A DNA stretch of 64,000 nucleotides from Roseovarius litoreus (GCF_900142765.1 NZ_FRCB01000008.1:119104-183103); one strand, 5' to 3'. Positions 1-9,119 are shown, numbered from the stretch's first letter. The notes: a model not told the origin generated them from the sequence alone. Numbers and translations: made by a program.

Positions 1-921
1 TTCGGCATCCCAACGCTCGACGATATCGCCAAAGAAGTCCTGACCCACATCCTCGGTGATCTGGATGCCCGACACTTCACGCAGGCTGGCCAGCTTTTTA
101 TCTTCTTCCGCCACGAAACGGTCGATGGTGCGGTCGCAATGCATCTGCGTCACCTCGCTGATCAGGGCGCGATCCTCTTCGGAGAGCGTTGCCCAGACCG
201 GCGCCGAAATCAGGGCCACCATGCCGAACATATGGTGGTTGGTCTCGAGGATATGCGGCGCATGTTCGTAGTAGCGGAAGTTGATGATGGATTCGTAATC
301 CATGTCCAGCCCGTCGATCTGACCATTGGCGAGCGAGTCGTAGATCGCCGGAAGCGGCATCGGCGCGGGCGCGGCGCCGAACATCTCGAAGAAGGTGCTG
401 ATCGCCGGGGCGGGCGTGATCCGGATCCGCTTGCCGGCAAGATCGGCGGCGGAGTCGATATTCTCGCGCATAACCATCTGGCGCATCCCGATCATCGCAT
501 AGCAGACGCCGACCGTGCCGGTGGCTGCGGGCAGCGTGTCGAGGATCTCGCGCGCCTCGTCCGAGCGCAGGACACGCGCGGCATCTTCGATATTATCCAC
601 GAGGAAGGGGGCGTGCAGCGCGGCCATGTCCGGCACGCGGAAGGTCAGCTCGGCGGTGGTGAGCCACGCCATGTCGAGCGCCCCGGTTTGCAATTGCTGC
701 AGCATGGCGGATTCGTTGCCCAGCTGGCCCGAGGGGAAGGCGGTGATCGAAAAACGCCCATCCGACCGCTCCTTGAGCGTTTCGGACATCGCGTCCACCT
801 CCTTGTTCCAGACATGCACCGGGGGCGTGATCAGCCCCAGACGGAATTCACGCTCTTGTGCCATGGCCGGCAAGGCCAGCCCAAGCGCCACAACTGTTGC
901 CATCATCGGCTTCAAAAACAT
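1..921 (-). CDS. dctP: TRAP transporter substrate-binding protein, DctP family (3' end outside window)
   Basis: This is the periplasmic solute receptor of a TRAP importer; such receptors usually bind a carboxylate and hand it to a DctQM permease. The first 307 codons are visible and the gene runs off the left edge. Residues 1-22 form a Sec signal peptide ending in AMAQ. The mature part shows the family pattern: FRLGLITPP near the start, the LQTGALDM motif, and a glycine-rich first lobe. The ATG at 921 is preceded by GGAGAT. It is the last visible gene of the minus-strand operon that begins near 7647, so it probably imports the substrate of the molybdenum hydroxylase upstream. The permease genes are presumably beyond the edge. 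The ligand cannot be read from sequence. Confidence 0.9.
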   Translation of the reverse strand, partial: MFLKPMMATVVALGLALPAMAQEREFRLGLITPPVHVWNKEVDAMSETLKERSDGRFSITAFPSGQLGNESAMLQQLQTGALDMAWLTTAELTFRVPDMAALHAPFLVDNIEDAARVLRSDEAREILDTLPAATGTVGVCYAMIGMRQMVMRENIDSAADLAGKRIRITPAPAISTFFEMFGAAPAPMPLPAIYDSLANGQIDGLDMDYESIINFRYYEHAPHILETNHHMFGMVALISAPVWATLSEEDRALISEVTQMHCDRTIDRFVAEEDKKLASLREVSGIQITEDVGQDFFGDIVERWDAE

Positions 922-1004
922 TCTCGATCTCCCTATCGGTTACTTGTTCAAGCCCGGAGTTTTCGTCTCCGGGTCGGTATGGCGGCGCGGTCCGCGCCAG
1001 CATT

Positions 1005-1589
1005 CTATCGCAATCCATCCCTTCCCTCTATGTCGGCGGCGGCAAGGCCTCCGACACGCGCATGTATGCGAGGCCCGGTCGTCATGACCAGTATCAAGGC
1101 CAGTTCAGCAGCACGAGGCGCATCGGTCAGCCCGACTTCCATTGCGTCGAAATGACTGCGCACATAAGAGGCGTTCACATGGGTGATCGGCACATCAAGC
1201 CGGGTGCCCGGCCCGCCCACCTTCTTGGTGGAGGGCACGATCGCCATCGCATCGCCCAGGACTTCGCGCATCGCCCATCCCCCCGGCACATGCCAAAGCG
1301 CGCCATGCTCCAACTCGCCCGCGGCGCCGACGATGGCGCCCTTGCCATAGCCCTGCACCTGCGCGGGATCGCCGCCAAGGGCGTCGAGCATCCGGCGGGC
1401 CATCGCCTCGCCCAAGGGTTTGAGCGTGTCCATGAAGGGCGCGATGTCGGGCTCGTAGCGACCGGCGAAGGGGTTTTCGATGACCGACACCATGGCGACC
1501 CGGCGCAGAGGCACAGACGCGGGAGGGCCGAATTCGTGAAAGATCTCTTCGGTCAGGAGCGCCTGTTTGCGCAAGGTGAGATCAGGCAT
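1005..1589 (-). CDS. Amino acid synthesis family protein (AA_synth-like)
   Basis: The 194-residue protein resembles the PF06684 'amino acid synthesis' family, whose biochemical role is not firmly known. Features seen are RRVAMVSVIENPFAGRY near residue 30, a GYGKGAIVGAAGELEHGALWH stretch in the middle, and a PGTRLDVPITH motif. The ATG at 1589 was chosen over an in-frame start at 1652 because it overlaps the end of the UPF0280 gene by 8 bases, a translational-coupling arrangement, and because the family begins near this point. Members often sit beside UPF0280 and 6-hydroxynicotinate-reductase-like genes, exactly as here. The catalytic role in this operon is inferred only from that context. Confidence 0.8.
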   Translation of the reverse strand: MPDLTLRKQALLTEEIFHEFGPPASVPLRRVAMVSVIENPFAGRYEPDIAPFMDTLKPLGEAMARRMLDALGGDPAQVQGYGKGAIVGAAGELEHGALWHVPGGWAMREVLGDAMAIVPSTKKVGGPGTRLDVPITHVNASYVRSHFDAMEVGLTDAPRAAELALILVMTTGPRIHARVGGLAAADIEGRDGLR

Positions 1590-2481
1590 GTGCAAGCGCC
1601 TCCCTGTTAGGCTGTGAAATAGTCGCGAATAGCGGCAGATCGCCGACAACACGCGCGGTGCCCTGAAGAACGATGAGCGCGCCGCCGATCAGGCCGCGCG
1701 CCAGCATCGAGCGGGCCGCCGTCTCTCCCGCGTCGAGGGCGGCCGAAATCCGGTCAGGCGAGAGCGGGGCGACATGCTGCGTCACAAGCCGCGCCCCCAG
1801 ATCGCTGTCGGGCGACAGAACATGCGCCGGAGCACGGGTCACGGCCGCATCGCCGGGCAGATCAACGGCATTGGCGATGAGCGTTGCCGCCGCATCGGCG
1901 GATTCCGCATCACGGGCGAGCACGGTGACACTGTCGGCGATGCCCATCGAATGGCTGCGCCCCCGCGCGCCGCTGGTGGCCACCCCGCGCCATGGGGTTT
2001 GAGGCCCGATCATGATCCGCCCCGGTGACGCGGGTGCTGAGGGATCCACCACGACGCCAAGCCTGTAAGGAGCTGCCCCTTGCGCCAGAAAGAGTGCGAT
2101 ATCGCCCCCGTTATTGACATAGGCGCGCACTAGCCCCGGAACGTCGGTCATCGCCGCAAGAATGGCCGAAGCCCCGGCCCCGGCCACAGCCGCCATGGGC
2201 GTGACGAAAGTGGGCAGATGGGCGCGCGCGGCACGCGCCATGGCGCGCGCCACCCGGCCTTGCAAAGGGCACTCGGGCAAGGGCCTGACGGGTTGGCGCA
2301 AAAGCGGCAGTTCGGACACAAGCTCGGACAGGAGGCTGTCGAAGCGGGTGATGGCCTGGCCATAGGCGGTCCGGACTGAGGATGCCGGGCCGTCTGCTTG
2401 CACGATCATGTCGATCGGCCCGTGCTGCAGATGCAGCCGCCCGTCGGCAAGGTGCCGGTGGAAAGGGCCTGCGCCGGTCAT
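1582..2481 (-). CDS. UPF0280 family protein
   Basis: A 299-residue protein of the UPF0280 family, a group of unknown function distantly related to the ApbE flavin-transferase fold. Family hallmarks visible are VNNGGDIALFL near residue 145, RGRSHSMGIADSVTV near residue 195, and ANAVDLPG shortly after. The start at 2481 overlaps the stop of the upstream reductase-like gene by four bases (ATGA), so the two are translationally coupled. If the ApbE relationship holds it might attach or handle a flavin for one of the neighbouring redox enzymes; this is inference. It has no signal peptide. Confidence 0.85.
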   Translation of the reverse strand: MTGAGPFHRHLADGRLHLQHGPIDMIVQADGPASSVRTAYGQAITRFDSLLSELVSELPLLRQPVRPLPECPLQGRVARAMARAARAHLPTFVTPMAAVAGAGASAILAAMTDVPGLVRAYVNNGGDIALFLAQGAAPYRLGVVVDPSAPASPGRIMIGPQTPWRGVATSGARGRSHSMGIADSVTVLARDAESADAAATLIANAVDLPGDAAVTRAPAHVLSPDSDLGARLVTQHVAPLSPDRISAALDAGETAARSMLARGLIGGALIVLQGTARVVGDLPLFATISQPNREALAHA

Positions 2482-4001
2482 TCGGTGGTCCAGCCGAAGC
2501 GGTGAGGCAGCACCGGCCAGCGTGCGGGATCGCTTGCGCGGCCAAGATGGCGCAGCCCGCCCTGCGCCACCCCGGTCACGTCATCCAGCGCACGGACCGA
2601 CTCCATATGGCCGCCAAGGGCCGCGTAATCAGACAGGCGCAGGGTGAATTCGATCGGAGCGACAAGTGCGGGGGTGGGTACGTAGCCGAAGGAGTTTTCC
2701 GGCATCTGCATCACGTCGACCATGTAGGTGATCCCGCCACCCGGCCAGATATAGACCTCGGCACCGCCGGAGGTGACATGGGTGAGGGTCTCGCGCACCG
2801 AGCGGGTCAGCTTGACCGGGTTTTCCGTGACCCCGGCCCGGAGCGATCCGCCCGCGCCACCGATGAACACCACCGAACAGAGCGCGGGTTCGCAATTTTC
2901 CTGCACACGGGCCACCGAGGCTGCGACAGGATCGGGCATCGGTATGGGAACGGGCTGCAGATCGGCGTCGAGCTCGTAATAGGCGGCGTGATCGCCTGTG
3001 GTCGAGACCATCAGCATCCGCAGTCCCGGCCATGCGGTCTTGGCGTCGAAGCGGTCGATGATCGACAGGGGATCGACGATGTCGGTGCCGCCCCAGCCCT
3101 GCCCCGGTTCGGCGACGCGGAAATAGCGGCCCGGGGTGCTTTTGTGGCCCTTGATGCGAATACCCGTGGGCGGCACGTCGAGAAGCTTGCCGGCCTGATG
3201 CTCGGAGAGAACCCCGGTGATATGGTCGTCCACGACAACCACCTCGTCGAGATGGCGGAACCATTGCTGGGCGAACATCCCGATGGCCGCCGATCCGCAA
3301 CCGACGCGCATCCGCTCTTCGCGCTCGCCGTCGATCACGGGCGGCTTGCCGGCCTCGACCACGAGGCTGACACCGTCATCCACGGTCAGTTCCACCGCCT
3401 GACGGTTGCACAGGTGAAGCAACGCCTCGCAGGTGGCGCGGCCCTCTTTCTTGCTGCCTCCGGTGAGGTGATGCACCCCCCCGAGGCTCATCATCTGGCT
3501 GCCGTATTCCGCCGTGCTGACATGGCCCACCACTTCGCCGTTATAGCGCACCGAGGCGGTTTCGGGTCCAAGATGGCGGTCGGTGTCGATCTTGAGCTTG
3601 ACGCCGCAATAGGAAAAAATGCCTTCGGTGACCACGGTCACCATGTCGATGCCATCCATCTGGCTCGAGACGATGAAGGGTGCGGGCTTGTAATCGGGAT
3701 AGGTGGTGCCTGCGCCCACAGCGGTCACGAAACGGTCCGAGGTGTTGACGATCTCGCCGCCCCAGTCGCGGCCGTTATCAAGAAAGCTGACCAGCTCACC
3801 ACCATCGGAGGCCATGCGATCAAGGATCACCAGAGGATCGACGCGGGTCAGAATCCCATCGACATTGGCGTAGCGATCACAGGCGCCGGCCCGCCCTTCG
3901 GCGATGTAGCACAGGACAGGACAGGCATCGCAGCGGATCTTTTCGGGCTTCTCGCGGCGCGGACGGCCCGAGACGGGCGGGGGTGCGGGCGTGTCACTCA
4001 T
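2478..4001 (-). CDS. 6-Hydroxynicotinate reductase-like iron-sulfur protein
   Basis: This 507-residue protein matches the family named after the 6-hydroxynicotinate reductase of Eubacterium barkeri, which reduces the hydroxylated pyridine ring in reductive nicotinate breakdown. An N-terminal cysteine cluster (Cys24, Cys27, Cys31 and Cys41; CxxC-x3-C-x9-C) is suited to binding an iron-sulfur cluster. The rest is a long alpha/beta region with many glycine-rich loops, including GGAGGSLRAGVT and WPGGGITYMVDV. It lies 7 bases after the molybdenum hydroxylase, consistent with ring hydroxylation followed by ring reduction. The true substrate may be another N-heterocycle. Family assignment is firm; the exact reaction is not. 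Confidence 0.8.
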   Translation of the reverse strand: MSDTPAPPPVSGRPRREKPEKIRCDACPVLCYIAEGRAGACDRYANVDGILTRVDPLVILDRMASDGGELVSFLDNGRDWGGEIVNTSDRFVTAVGAGTTYPDYKPAPFIVSSQMDGIDMVTVVTEGIFSYCGVKLKIDTDRHLGPETASVRYNGEVVGHVSTAEYGSQMMSLGGVHHLTGGSKKEGRATCEALLHLCNRQAVELTVDDGVSLVVEAGKPPVIDGEREERMRVGCGSAAIGMFAQQWFRHLDEVVVVDDHITGVLSEHQAGKLLDVPPTGIRIKGHKSTPGRYFRVAEPGQGWGGTDIVDPLSIIDRFDAKTAWPGLRMLMVSTTGDHAAYYELDADLQPVPIPMPDPVAASVARVQENCEPALCSVVFIGGAGGSLRAGVTENPVKLTRSVRETLTHVTSGGAEVYIWPGGGITYMVDVMQMPENSFGYVPTPALVAPIEFTLRLSDYAALGGHMESVRALDDVTGVAQGGLRHLGRASDPARWPVLPHRFGWTTE

Positions 4002-4008
4002 GCTGCCC

Positions 4009-6783
4009 TCATCTTCTGGCGGACTGCAGGGCGCGCAGCACCTTGTCAGGTGTCGCCGGCATATCGCGGACCACGGCGCCGGTCGCGTCGCGCAGTGCGT
4101 TCAGGATCGCGGGCGCGGTGGGAATCAGCACCTGCTCGCCGATCCCCTTGGCGCCGAACGGGCCATGCGCGTCCGGGTCCTCGATCAGGATCGATTCCAC
4201 TCGGGGCACATCGCCCACGGTCGGGATCAGGTAATCATGCAGGTTCTCGGTGCGCCCGGGAATGAACTCTTCCATCAGGGCAAGCCCGATCCCCTGGGCC
4301 GATCCGCCCTCGATCTGGCCTTCGAGAAGCGTCGGGTTGATCGCGCGGCCCACGTCATGCGCGCAGACCAGATCGCGGACGCGGATGGTGCCCAGTTCGA
4401 TATCGACGTCGATTTCCGCAAGATGCGCGCCCCAGCCATAGGCGGCATAGGGTTCGCCCTGTCCGTTTTCATCAAGCGGCGAGGTGGGCGGATCGAAGGT
4501 TTCCTCGGCCATCAGCACATAGCCGAAGGCGTTTTCCTGACCCGCCAGCGTCGCCAGATCGAAGGCCGCAGAACCGGCGGAAATCACGCTGCCGGCAAGC
4601 TGCAATTGCGCGTCATCGCCCGCATTGAGCCTGCGCAAGAGCTGCGCCCTGAGCGCCGCCCCGGCCCTGAGCGATGCCGCCCCCGAAACGAAAGTCTGCC
4701 GCGAAGCGGATGTCTTGCCCGCATCGGGCGTCAGATCGGTATCGGCGCCCACCAGCGTGAAGGCCGAGACCGGCAGGCCAAGCGCCTCGGCACAGATCTG
4801 GGTGATGACCGTGTTGGCCCCCTGCCCGATATCCATTGCGCCCTGATGCAGAACCAGTGTGCCATCGGCCTTGATGCCAACGCGGATCGTGGACGGATTG
4901 GGCAGCGAGGTGTTGCCGCAGCCATACCACATGCCCGCAACACCGACACCGCGCCGCAGCGCGCCGCCTTCGGCACTTTGCGCCGCATTGAACGCAGCCG
5001 CCGCCGCGCGCCTTTCGGCCCATGCAGGGCGCAGAGCTTCGAGACAGGCGCGGATCCCGACACCTTGGGAAAAGACCTGTCCGGTCACCGTAGGTTGACC
5101 TGTCTGCAAGGCGTTCCGGATGCGAAACTCGAGCCGGTCATGGCCCAGCGCATCGGCAAGCTCGTCAAAAAGCGCCTCTTGCGCGATGGAGCCTTGCGGG
5201 ACACCGAAGCCGCGGAAGGCACCCGCCGGCGCGCAATGGCTGTGAATGGCTGCGGCGCGCGCCTCGTAGGCGGGCAGAAAATAGGGGCCGGATGCATGGA
5301 CCGGCACCCGGTTCGCCACGGTCGGCCCCCAGGACGCATAGGCGCCCGTGTTGAAACTTGCCGCAACCGTCATGCCCAGCAACCGGCCTTCGGCATCGGC
5401 GCCGATGCGCGCGGTGATCTGCGACGGGTGCCTTTTGGTGGTCGTCATCATCGAGTCCCGGCGGCTATAGACCATGCCGCAGGGTGCGCCCGTGACCCAG
5501 GCCGCCAGCGCGAGATAGGGCTGAAGTGAAAGATCCAGCTTGGCCCCGAAGCCCCCGCCGACCGAAGAAGGCAGGATGCGGATCGCCTCGCGCGGCAGGT
5601 CCATGATGAGCGCCAGATCCTCGAGGTCCATATGCGGCGCCTGCGTGCAGGCCCAAACCTCGATCCGGTTTCCGACGCGGCGGGCATAGCCTGCTTCGGG
5701 TTCGATATAGGCGTGTTCGATGAAGCCGGTGGTAAAGGTGGCCTCGACCACCGCCGCCGCTTCCTTGAGGGCGTCTTCGGGCGCACCGCGCCGCACGAAG
5801 CCTTCGGTCAGCAGGTTGCCGGGCCGCCCCTCATGCAGCACCGGCGCCCCTTCGGCGCGGGCCGAGGGAATATCGAGCACGGCAGGCCGTTCCTCCCATG
5901 TCACGGGGAAGTGACACAGATCGAGACGCTCGACCACATCGTGCGGGCCGATGATGGCGGCGACCGGCTCTCCCTTGAAGCGCGCGACATGCTCGGCGAA
6001 GACGGGCTGATCGGCGAAGGGCGGAATGACGCCGTGGCAGTTGCGACCGGGAATATCCGCTGCGGTCAGGACTGCGTGCAGATCCGGGTGGGCCGCGCGC
6101 CAAGCCGCGATATCGCCGAAGGAGAAGCCCGCATGGTGATGCGGGCTGCGCACCAGACGCACCGCCAGCGTCCCCTCGGGCCAGCCATCCGCCCCGAAAA
6201 GATCGGTCCCGAGAACCTTGGGCAATCCATCGAGCCGCTCGATCCGCGCGCCCACGGCCCCATCGGGCGGGGTGACATCCGCGCCGCCGCAATCCATGAC
6301 GGCGGAAACGATCTTGCTGTAACCGGTGCAGCGACACAGGACGCCCGACAGCGCCTCTTCGACCTCTGGCCGGGTCGGTTGCGGCACACGACGCAGCAAG
6401 CCTTCGGCCGCCATAAGCATCCCCGGCGTACAGATGCCGCATTGTGCCGCGCCGTGGCGCTGAAACGCGCGCTGCAGTTTGCCCGGCACACCGCTGGACG
6501 GGGCAAGCGCCTTGACCGTCTCGACCACGCGACCCTCGGCGCGAGCGGCAGGCATGAGGCAGGCACAGATCGGCGCACCATCCAACAGCACCGTACAGGC
6601 GCCGCAATCGCCCGCATCGCACCCCACCTTGATCTCTTCGCAGTCAAAGGTATCGCGCAAGGCCGCACTCAGCCGTGCCGCGGGGGCAACGACGCCCTCG
6701 CGCGGCGCGCCGTTGAGGGTCAGGGACAGGGTAATCCGATTGTCCGTGTCAGCGACGGGCGTCGCGGGGGCGATCCTGTTCAT
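4009..6783 (-). CDS. Xanthine dehydrogenase-family molybdenum hydroxylase, fused 2Fe-2S and molybdopterin subunits
   Basis: The 924-residue enzyme hydroxylates a carbon next to nitrogen in a heterocycle or oxidises an aldehyde, using water and a molybdopterin cofactor. Residues 1-165 are a [2Fe-2S] domain: the first cluster uses Cys55, Cys60, Cys63 and a cysteine near 73-75, the second Cys115, Cys118, Cys150 and Cys152 (QCGICTPGM, LCRCTGY). Residues from about 180 are the molybdopterin-binding part, with SVGGGFGAK, GAFRGFG and the GAKGIGEQ loop that carries the catalytic glutamate near 883. FeS and Mo domains are joined as in Mop-type oxidoreductases, while FAD is on a separate gene 15 bases upstream. 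The neighbouring ring-reductase homologue favours a nicotinate-like substrate. Confidence 0.92.
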   Translation of the reverse strand: MNRIAPATPVADTDNRITLSLTLNGAPREGVVAPAARLSAALRDTFDCEEIKVGCDAGDCGACTVLLDGAPICACLMPAARAEGRVVETVKALAPSSGVPGKLQRAFQRHGAAQCGICTPGMLMAAEGLLRRVPQPTRPEVEEALSGVLCRCTGYSKIVSAVMDCGGADVTPPDGAVGARIERLDGLPKVLGTDLFGADGWPEGTLAVRLVRSPHHHAGFSFGDIAAWRAAHPDLHAVLTAADIPGRNCHGVIPPFADQPVFAEHVARFKGEPVAAIIGPHDVVERLDLCHFPVTWEERPAVLDIPSARAEGAPVLHEGRPGNLLTEGFVRRGAPEDALKEAAAVVEATFTTGFIEHAYIEPEAGYARRVGNRIEVWACTQAPHMDLEDLALIMDLPREAIRILPSSVGGGFGAKLDLSLQPYLALAAWVTGAPCGMVYSRRDSMMTTTKRHPSQITARIGADAEGRLLGMTVAASFNTGAYASWGPTVANRVPVHASGPYFLPAYEARAAAIHSHCAPAGAFRGFGVPQGSIAQEALFDELADALGHDRLEFRIRNALQTGQPTVTGQVFSQGVGIRACLEALRPAWAERRAAAAAFNAAQSAEGGALRRGVGVAGMWYGCGNTSLPNPSTIRVGIKADGTLVLHQGAMDIGQGANTVITQICAEALGLPVSAFTLVGADTDLTPDAGKTSASRQTFVSGAASLRAGAALRAQLLRRLNAGDDAQLQLAGSVISAGSAAFDLATLAGQENAFGYVLMAEETFDPPTSPLDENGQGEPYAAYGWGAHLAEIDVDIELGTIRVRDLVCAHDVGRAINPTLLEGQIEGGSAQGIGLALMEEFIPGRTENLHDYLIPTVGDVPRVESILIEDPDAHGPFGAKGIGEQVLIPTAPAILNALRDATGAVVRDMPATPDKVLRALQSARR

Positions 6784-6798
6784 CGGCGCTCTCCTGTC

Positions 6799-7647
6799 TC
6801 AGGGGTCCATGCAGCGCGCAAGCGCCCTGCGCACAAGCACCGGCACAACCGCTTCGCGATAGGCCGCCTCGCCCCGCACATCGGTGATTGGGGTCAGGCC
6901 TTCGATCAATTCGGGGCGCACCGCGCTTGTCAAATCCTTGGCGCGCGTGCCCACCAGCGCCGCTTCGAGCGCCCGCAGCCGTTGCGCCACCGGCGCACAG
7001 GAGCCGACCGCGATCGCTGCGCGGGCGATACGGCTGGACGCGTCGAGCTGCACATAGGCGGCGACCATTGCGATCGAGATGACGAGGTATTTGCGCGTGC
7101 CGAGCTTCACGAAAGCGGAGCGCCCGGGCAATGCGGGCAGATGCAGGGCCGTGACGATCTCACCCTTGTTGAGGTCAACGCGGCGCACTCCGGTCACGAA
7201 AGCCTCGAGCCGCAGGCGCCTTTGACCTTCGGGACCTGCGATTTCGACCTCGGCCCCCAGAGCCATGAGCGCCACGGTGCCATCCGCGGCAGGTGAGGCA
7301 TTGCACAGATTGCCGACCACCGTCGCGGCATTCTGGATCTGCGGCGAGCCGACTTCGCGACCGGCCTCTTGCAAAGCCAAAAAGGCCGGGCCCAGATCCG
7401 CCGCCTGCAAATCCGACCAGGTGGCCAATGCGCCGATGCGCAGACCGCCTTGGGGGCGGGTGATGTCGCGAAGCGCAGACAGTCCGGTAATATCCAGCAG
7501 GTTGGCATGCTGAACGTCTTCGGCCAGGGAAGGGTAGATATCGGTCCCGCCCGCAACGATCCTGAGCTCGGGATTTGCCTGCAGGGCGGCCAGCGCCTCG
7601 GGCAGCGTTTGAGGACGAAGATACTGCGTCAAGGACACTTCTCCCAT
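6799..7647 (-). CDS. FAD-binding subunit of xanthine dehydrogenase-family enzyme (CoxM-like)
   Basis: This subunit takes electrons from the FeS clusters of the hydroxylase encoded just downstream and passes them to an acceptor. The family's FAD-binding motifs are visible: IVAGGTDIYP near residue 40 and the TVVGNLCNASPAADG loop near residue 115. The C-terminal region (VAAYVQLD, AIAVGSCAP) matches the CO-dehydrogenase flavoprotein C-terminal domain. The ATG at 7647 gives 282 residues starting just before YLRPQTLPEAL, where the family normally begins; an in-frame TTG at 7707 would add 20 atypical residues. It is the first gene of the minus-strand operon, so its promoter should lie in the 7648-8001 gap. 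Confidence 0.88.
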   Translation of the reverse strand: MGEVSLTQYLRPQTLPEALAALQANPELRIVAGGTDIYPSLAEDVQHANLLDITGLSALRDITRPQGGLRIGALATWSDLQAADLGPAFLALQEAGREVGSPQIQNAATVVGNLCNASPAADGTVALMALGAEVEIAGPEGQRRLRLEAFVTGVRRVDLNKGEIVTALHLPALPGRSAFVKLGTRKYLVISIAMVAAYVQLDASSRIARAAIAVGSCAPVAQRLRALEAALVGTRAKDLTSAVRPELIEGLTPITDVRGEAAYREAVVPVLVRRALARCMDP

Positions 7648-8001
7648 TCTGGCCGGGGCAGGATTCGGCGCCTTTCGGGGCGCGCCTGCCACCTCAACCC
7701 TGATCAAATCTTACAGAGCCTCGGGATTCCGACAAGATATTTTTCGATCCCATACCAACAATATATTCATCGACTTTTGATCTGATGATATTTTGAGCGG
7801 TAGATATGGCCCTTTTTGAAAGTGTTTTTGGCCTAAAAAGAGAAGGAATGCGGGACAGCCCAAGCGACTGATGCTGATTTATCTTGTATGTTTACATACA
7901 TGTTTGACAGGTTATTTCAGGGTGCGGATTTTGCACTCCGGTGATCCTTAAAAGGAACGGCGGTTTGCAAACATGGATGGCGGCAAAGTCTTATTATAAG
8001 G
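7648..8001. other. Intergenic region upstream of the molybdenum hydroxylase operon
   Basis: This 354-base gap separates the 3' end of the ferric-reductase-like gene from the FAD-subunit start. It is markedly more AT-rich than its surroundings between about 7735 and 7910. It should hold the promoter of the hydroxylase operon, and a palindrome at 7885-7900 is listed separately. I see no gene in it. Confidence 0.6.
7885..7900. promoter_or_regulatory. Palindromic candidate operator
   Basis: TGTATG and CATACA form perfect inverted arms around a TTTA spacer. The element sits about 240 bases upstream of the hydroxylase operon, in the AT-rich gap. Its size and symmetry suit a dimeric regulator such as a GntR- or MarR-type protein, but no regulator gene adjoins it. 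Confidence 0.35.
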
Positions 8002-8628
8002 TCAACGCCGCAGATTGGCCGCCCCCCTGCGCCAGACCCCTATCCAGGGCTGCAACCGATGCACTGTCAGCGCCATGGCGGCGATCAACACCGCGCATAT
8101 CAGGATCTTGGAAACGGTCCCCATCGTGCCCTCGATCAGGATCGCATGGGCCACGCTGCCGACGACCACAACCGAAGCCCATGTGACATGGGCAAGGCGC
8201 CATAGCTGTGGGCGCAGGCGCAGTTTCTTGCGAAACCCGGCCAAGAGCGCTGCCGCGATCAAGGCCCACATCGCGATGACACCGAACACCGAGAACGCCG
8301 TCGGCGCCGTGAATGTCAGCGCGTCGATCATGTCCGGAGGGCTTGTGATCCAAAGGCCCACGACATGCACGGCGATGGCGAGCAACAGCGCCACGCCGGT
8401 CCAGCGATGCACCCTGCGCCCGACGGACATGGGCAGACCGGGAAGAAGCCCGGAGGCCAACAATGGCTGCAAAAGCAGAATCGACAATGCGATCACGCCG
8501 GCGAAGCCCGCCACGACATACGTGGCGCTTCGGTATTGCAGAAATTCGCTGCCCGTCGCGACGATCACGGGCACGACCATCACGCCGGCAAGCAGGCTCC
8601 AGACCAGAAGCGCCCTGAGGACAGTCAC
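8002..8628 (-). CDS. Ferric reductase-like transmembrane protein
   Basis: A 208-residue integral membrane protein with about six hydrophobic helices. Histidines lie at positions typical of haem-binding ferric-reductase-like transmembrane domains: VHRWTG near residue 75, IAVHVVGLW shortly after, and LAHVTWA near 145. Proteins of this type carry electrons across the inner membrane, as in the MsrQ/YedZ group. It follows the dioxygenase-like gene by two bases, so the two are probably co-transcribed. The electron donor and acceptor are unknown. Confidence 0.75.
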   Translation of the reverse strand: MTVLRALLVWSLLAGVMVVPVIVATGSEFLQYRSATYVVAGFAGVIALSILLLQPLLASGLLPGLPMSVGRRVHRWTGVALLLAIAVHVVGLWITSPPDMIDALTFTAPTAFSVFGVIAMWALIAAALLAGFRKKLRLRPQLWRLAHVTWASVVVVGSVAHAILIEGTMGTVSKILICAVLIAAMALTVHRLQPWIGVWRRGAANLRR

Positions 8629-8630
8629 GA

Positions 8631-9119
8631 TCAGGCAGGTTTCAGCACGAAATGTGCGCTGAGGCTGGTATCGCGAGGGCTTGCCATCACAGGGCGAAGA
8701 AACACCGTCTCGAACGTGCCGCTGTCATAGGCAAGATGCGCGTGAGGTTGTCCGAATGCCGGCACGATCTGCGGCATCTCGAGCTGAAATTCGCCGTCCG
8801 CGTTGGTCAGCGTTGCGCCATGACTGTGCGGGTCACGCTCGAACCCTTCGGTGGTATGAGCCCAGATCTGGATACGAATACCCTCGAGCGGCGCGCCATC
8901 ACCCGCACGGTGCACGGTGCCGGACATCAGGAAGCCCCCGCCACCGATCCGTTCGACGATGGGCGCTCCGGGCAAGTAATTGTTCGATCCGCCGCGCATT
9001 GATTCCGTTGGAGCAAGACCCTGCGCCCAAACGGGCGACATCAGGCCGGTGCCGGTTGCCATCAGTGTCGCGGCCCCTGTCTTCATGAGGGTCCGGCGGC
9101 CAATCCTGTCTTTGGTCAT
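8631..9119 (-). CDS. Intradiol ring-cleavage dioxygenase-like protein, Tat-exported
   Basis: A 162-residue protein with a twin-arginine signal (RIGRRTLMKTG, then a hydrophobic stretch ending near SPVWAQ at 33). The mature domain has the beta-sandwich features of intradiol dioxygenases: FLMSGTVHRAGDGAPLEG, then IQIWAHTTEG and HSHGATLTNADGEFQLEMP. Classical iron ligands (two Tyr, two His) are not clearly conserved, so catalysis is uncertain. Export through Tat suggests a cofactor-bearing or folded periplasmic protein. Its partner is the membrane protein two bases downstream, which might supply electrons. Confidence 0.7.
   Translation of the reverse strand: MTKDRIGRRTLMKTGAATLMATGTGLMSPVWAQGLAPTESMRGGSNNYLPGAPIVERIGGGGFLMSGTVHRAGDGAPLEGIRIQIWAHTTEGFERDPHSHGATLTNADGEFQLEMPQIVPAFGQPHAHLAYDSGTFETVFLRPVMASPRDTSLSAHFVLKPA

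Noticed and set aside
139..1155. Long plus-strand open frame opposite the TRAP receptor gene
   Set aside because: It lies antisense to a well-supported DctP gene and its protein has no recognisable motifs and very high Arg/His, typical of a shadow frame.
2382..4265. Plus-strand open frame of 627 codons
   Set aside because: Antisense to the 6-hydroxynicotinate-reductase-like gene; composition is that of a GC-rich shadow, no homology.
3991..7296. Two long plus-strand frames across the molybdenum hydroxylase
   Set aside because: Both are antisense shadows of the fused FeS/Mo gene, which has intact cluster and catalytic motifs.
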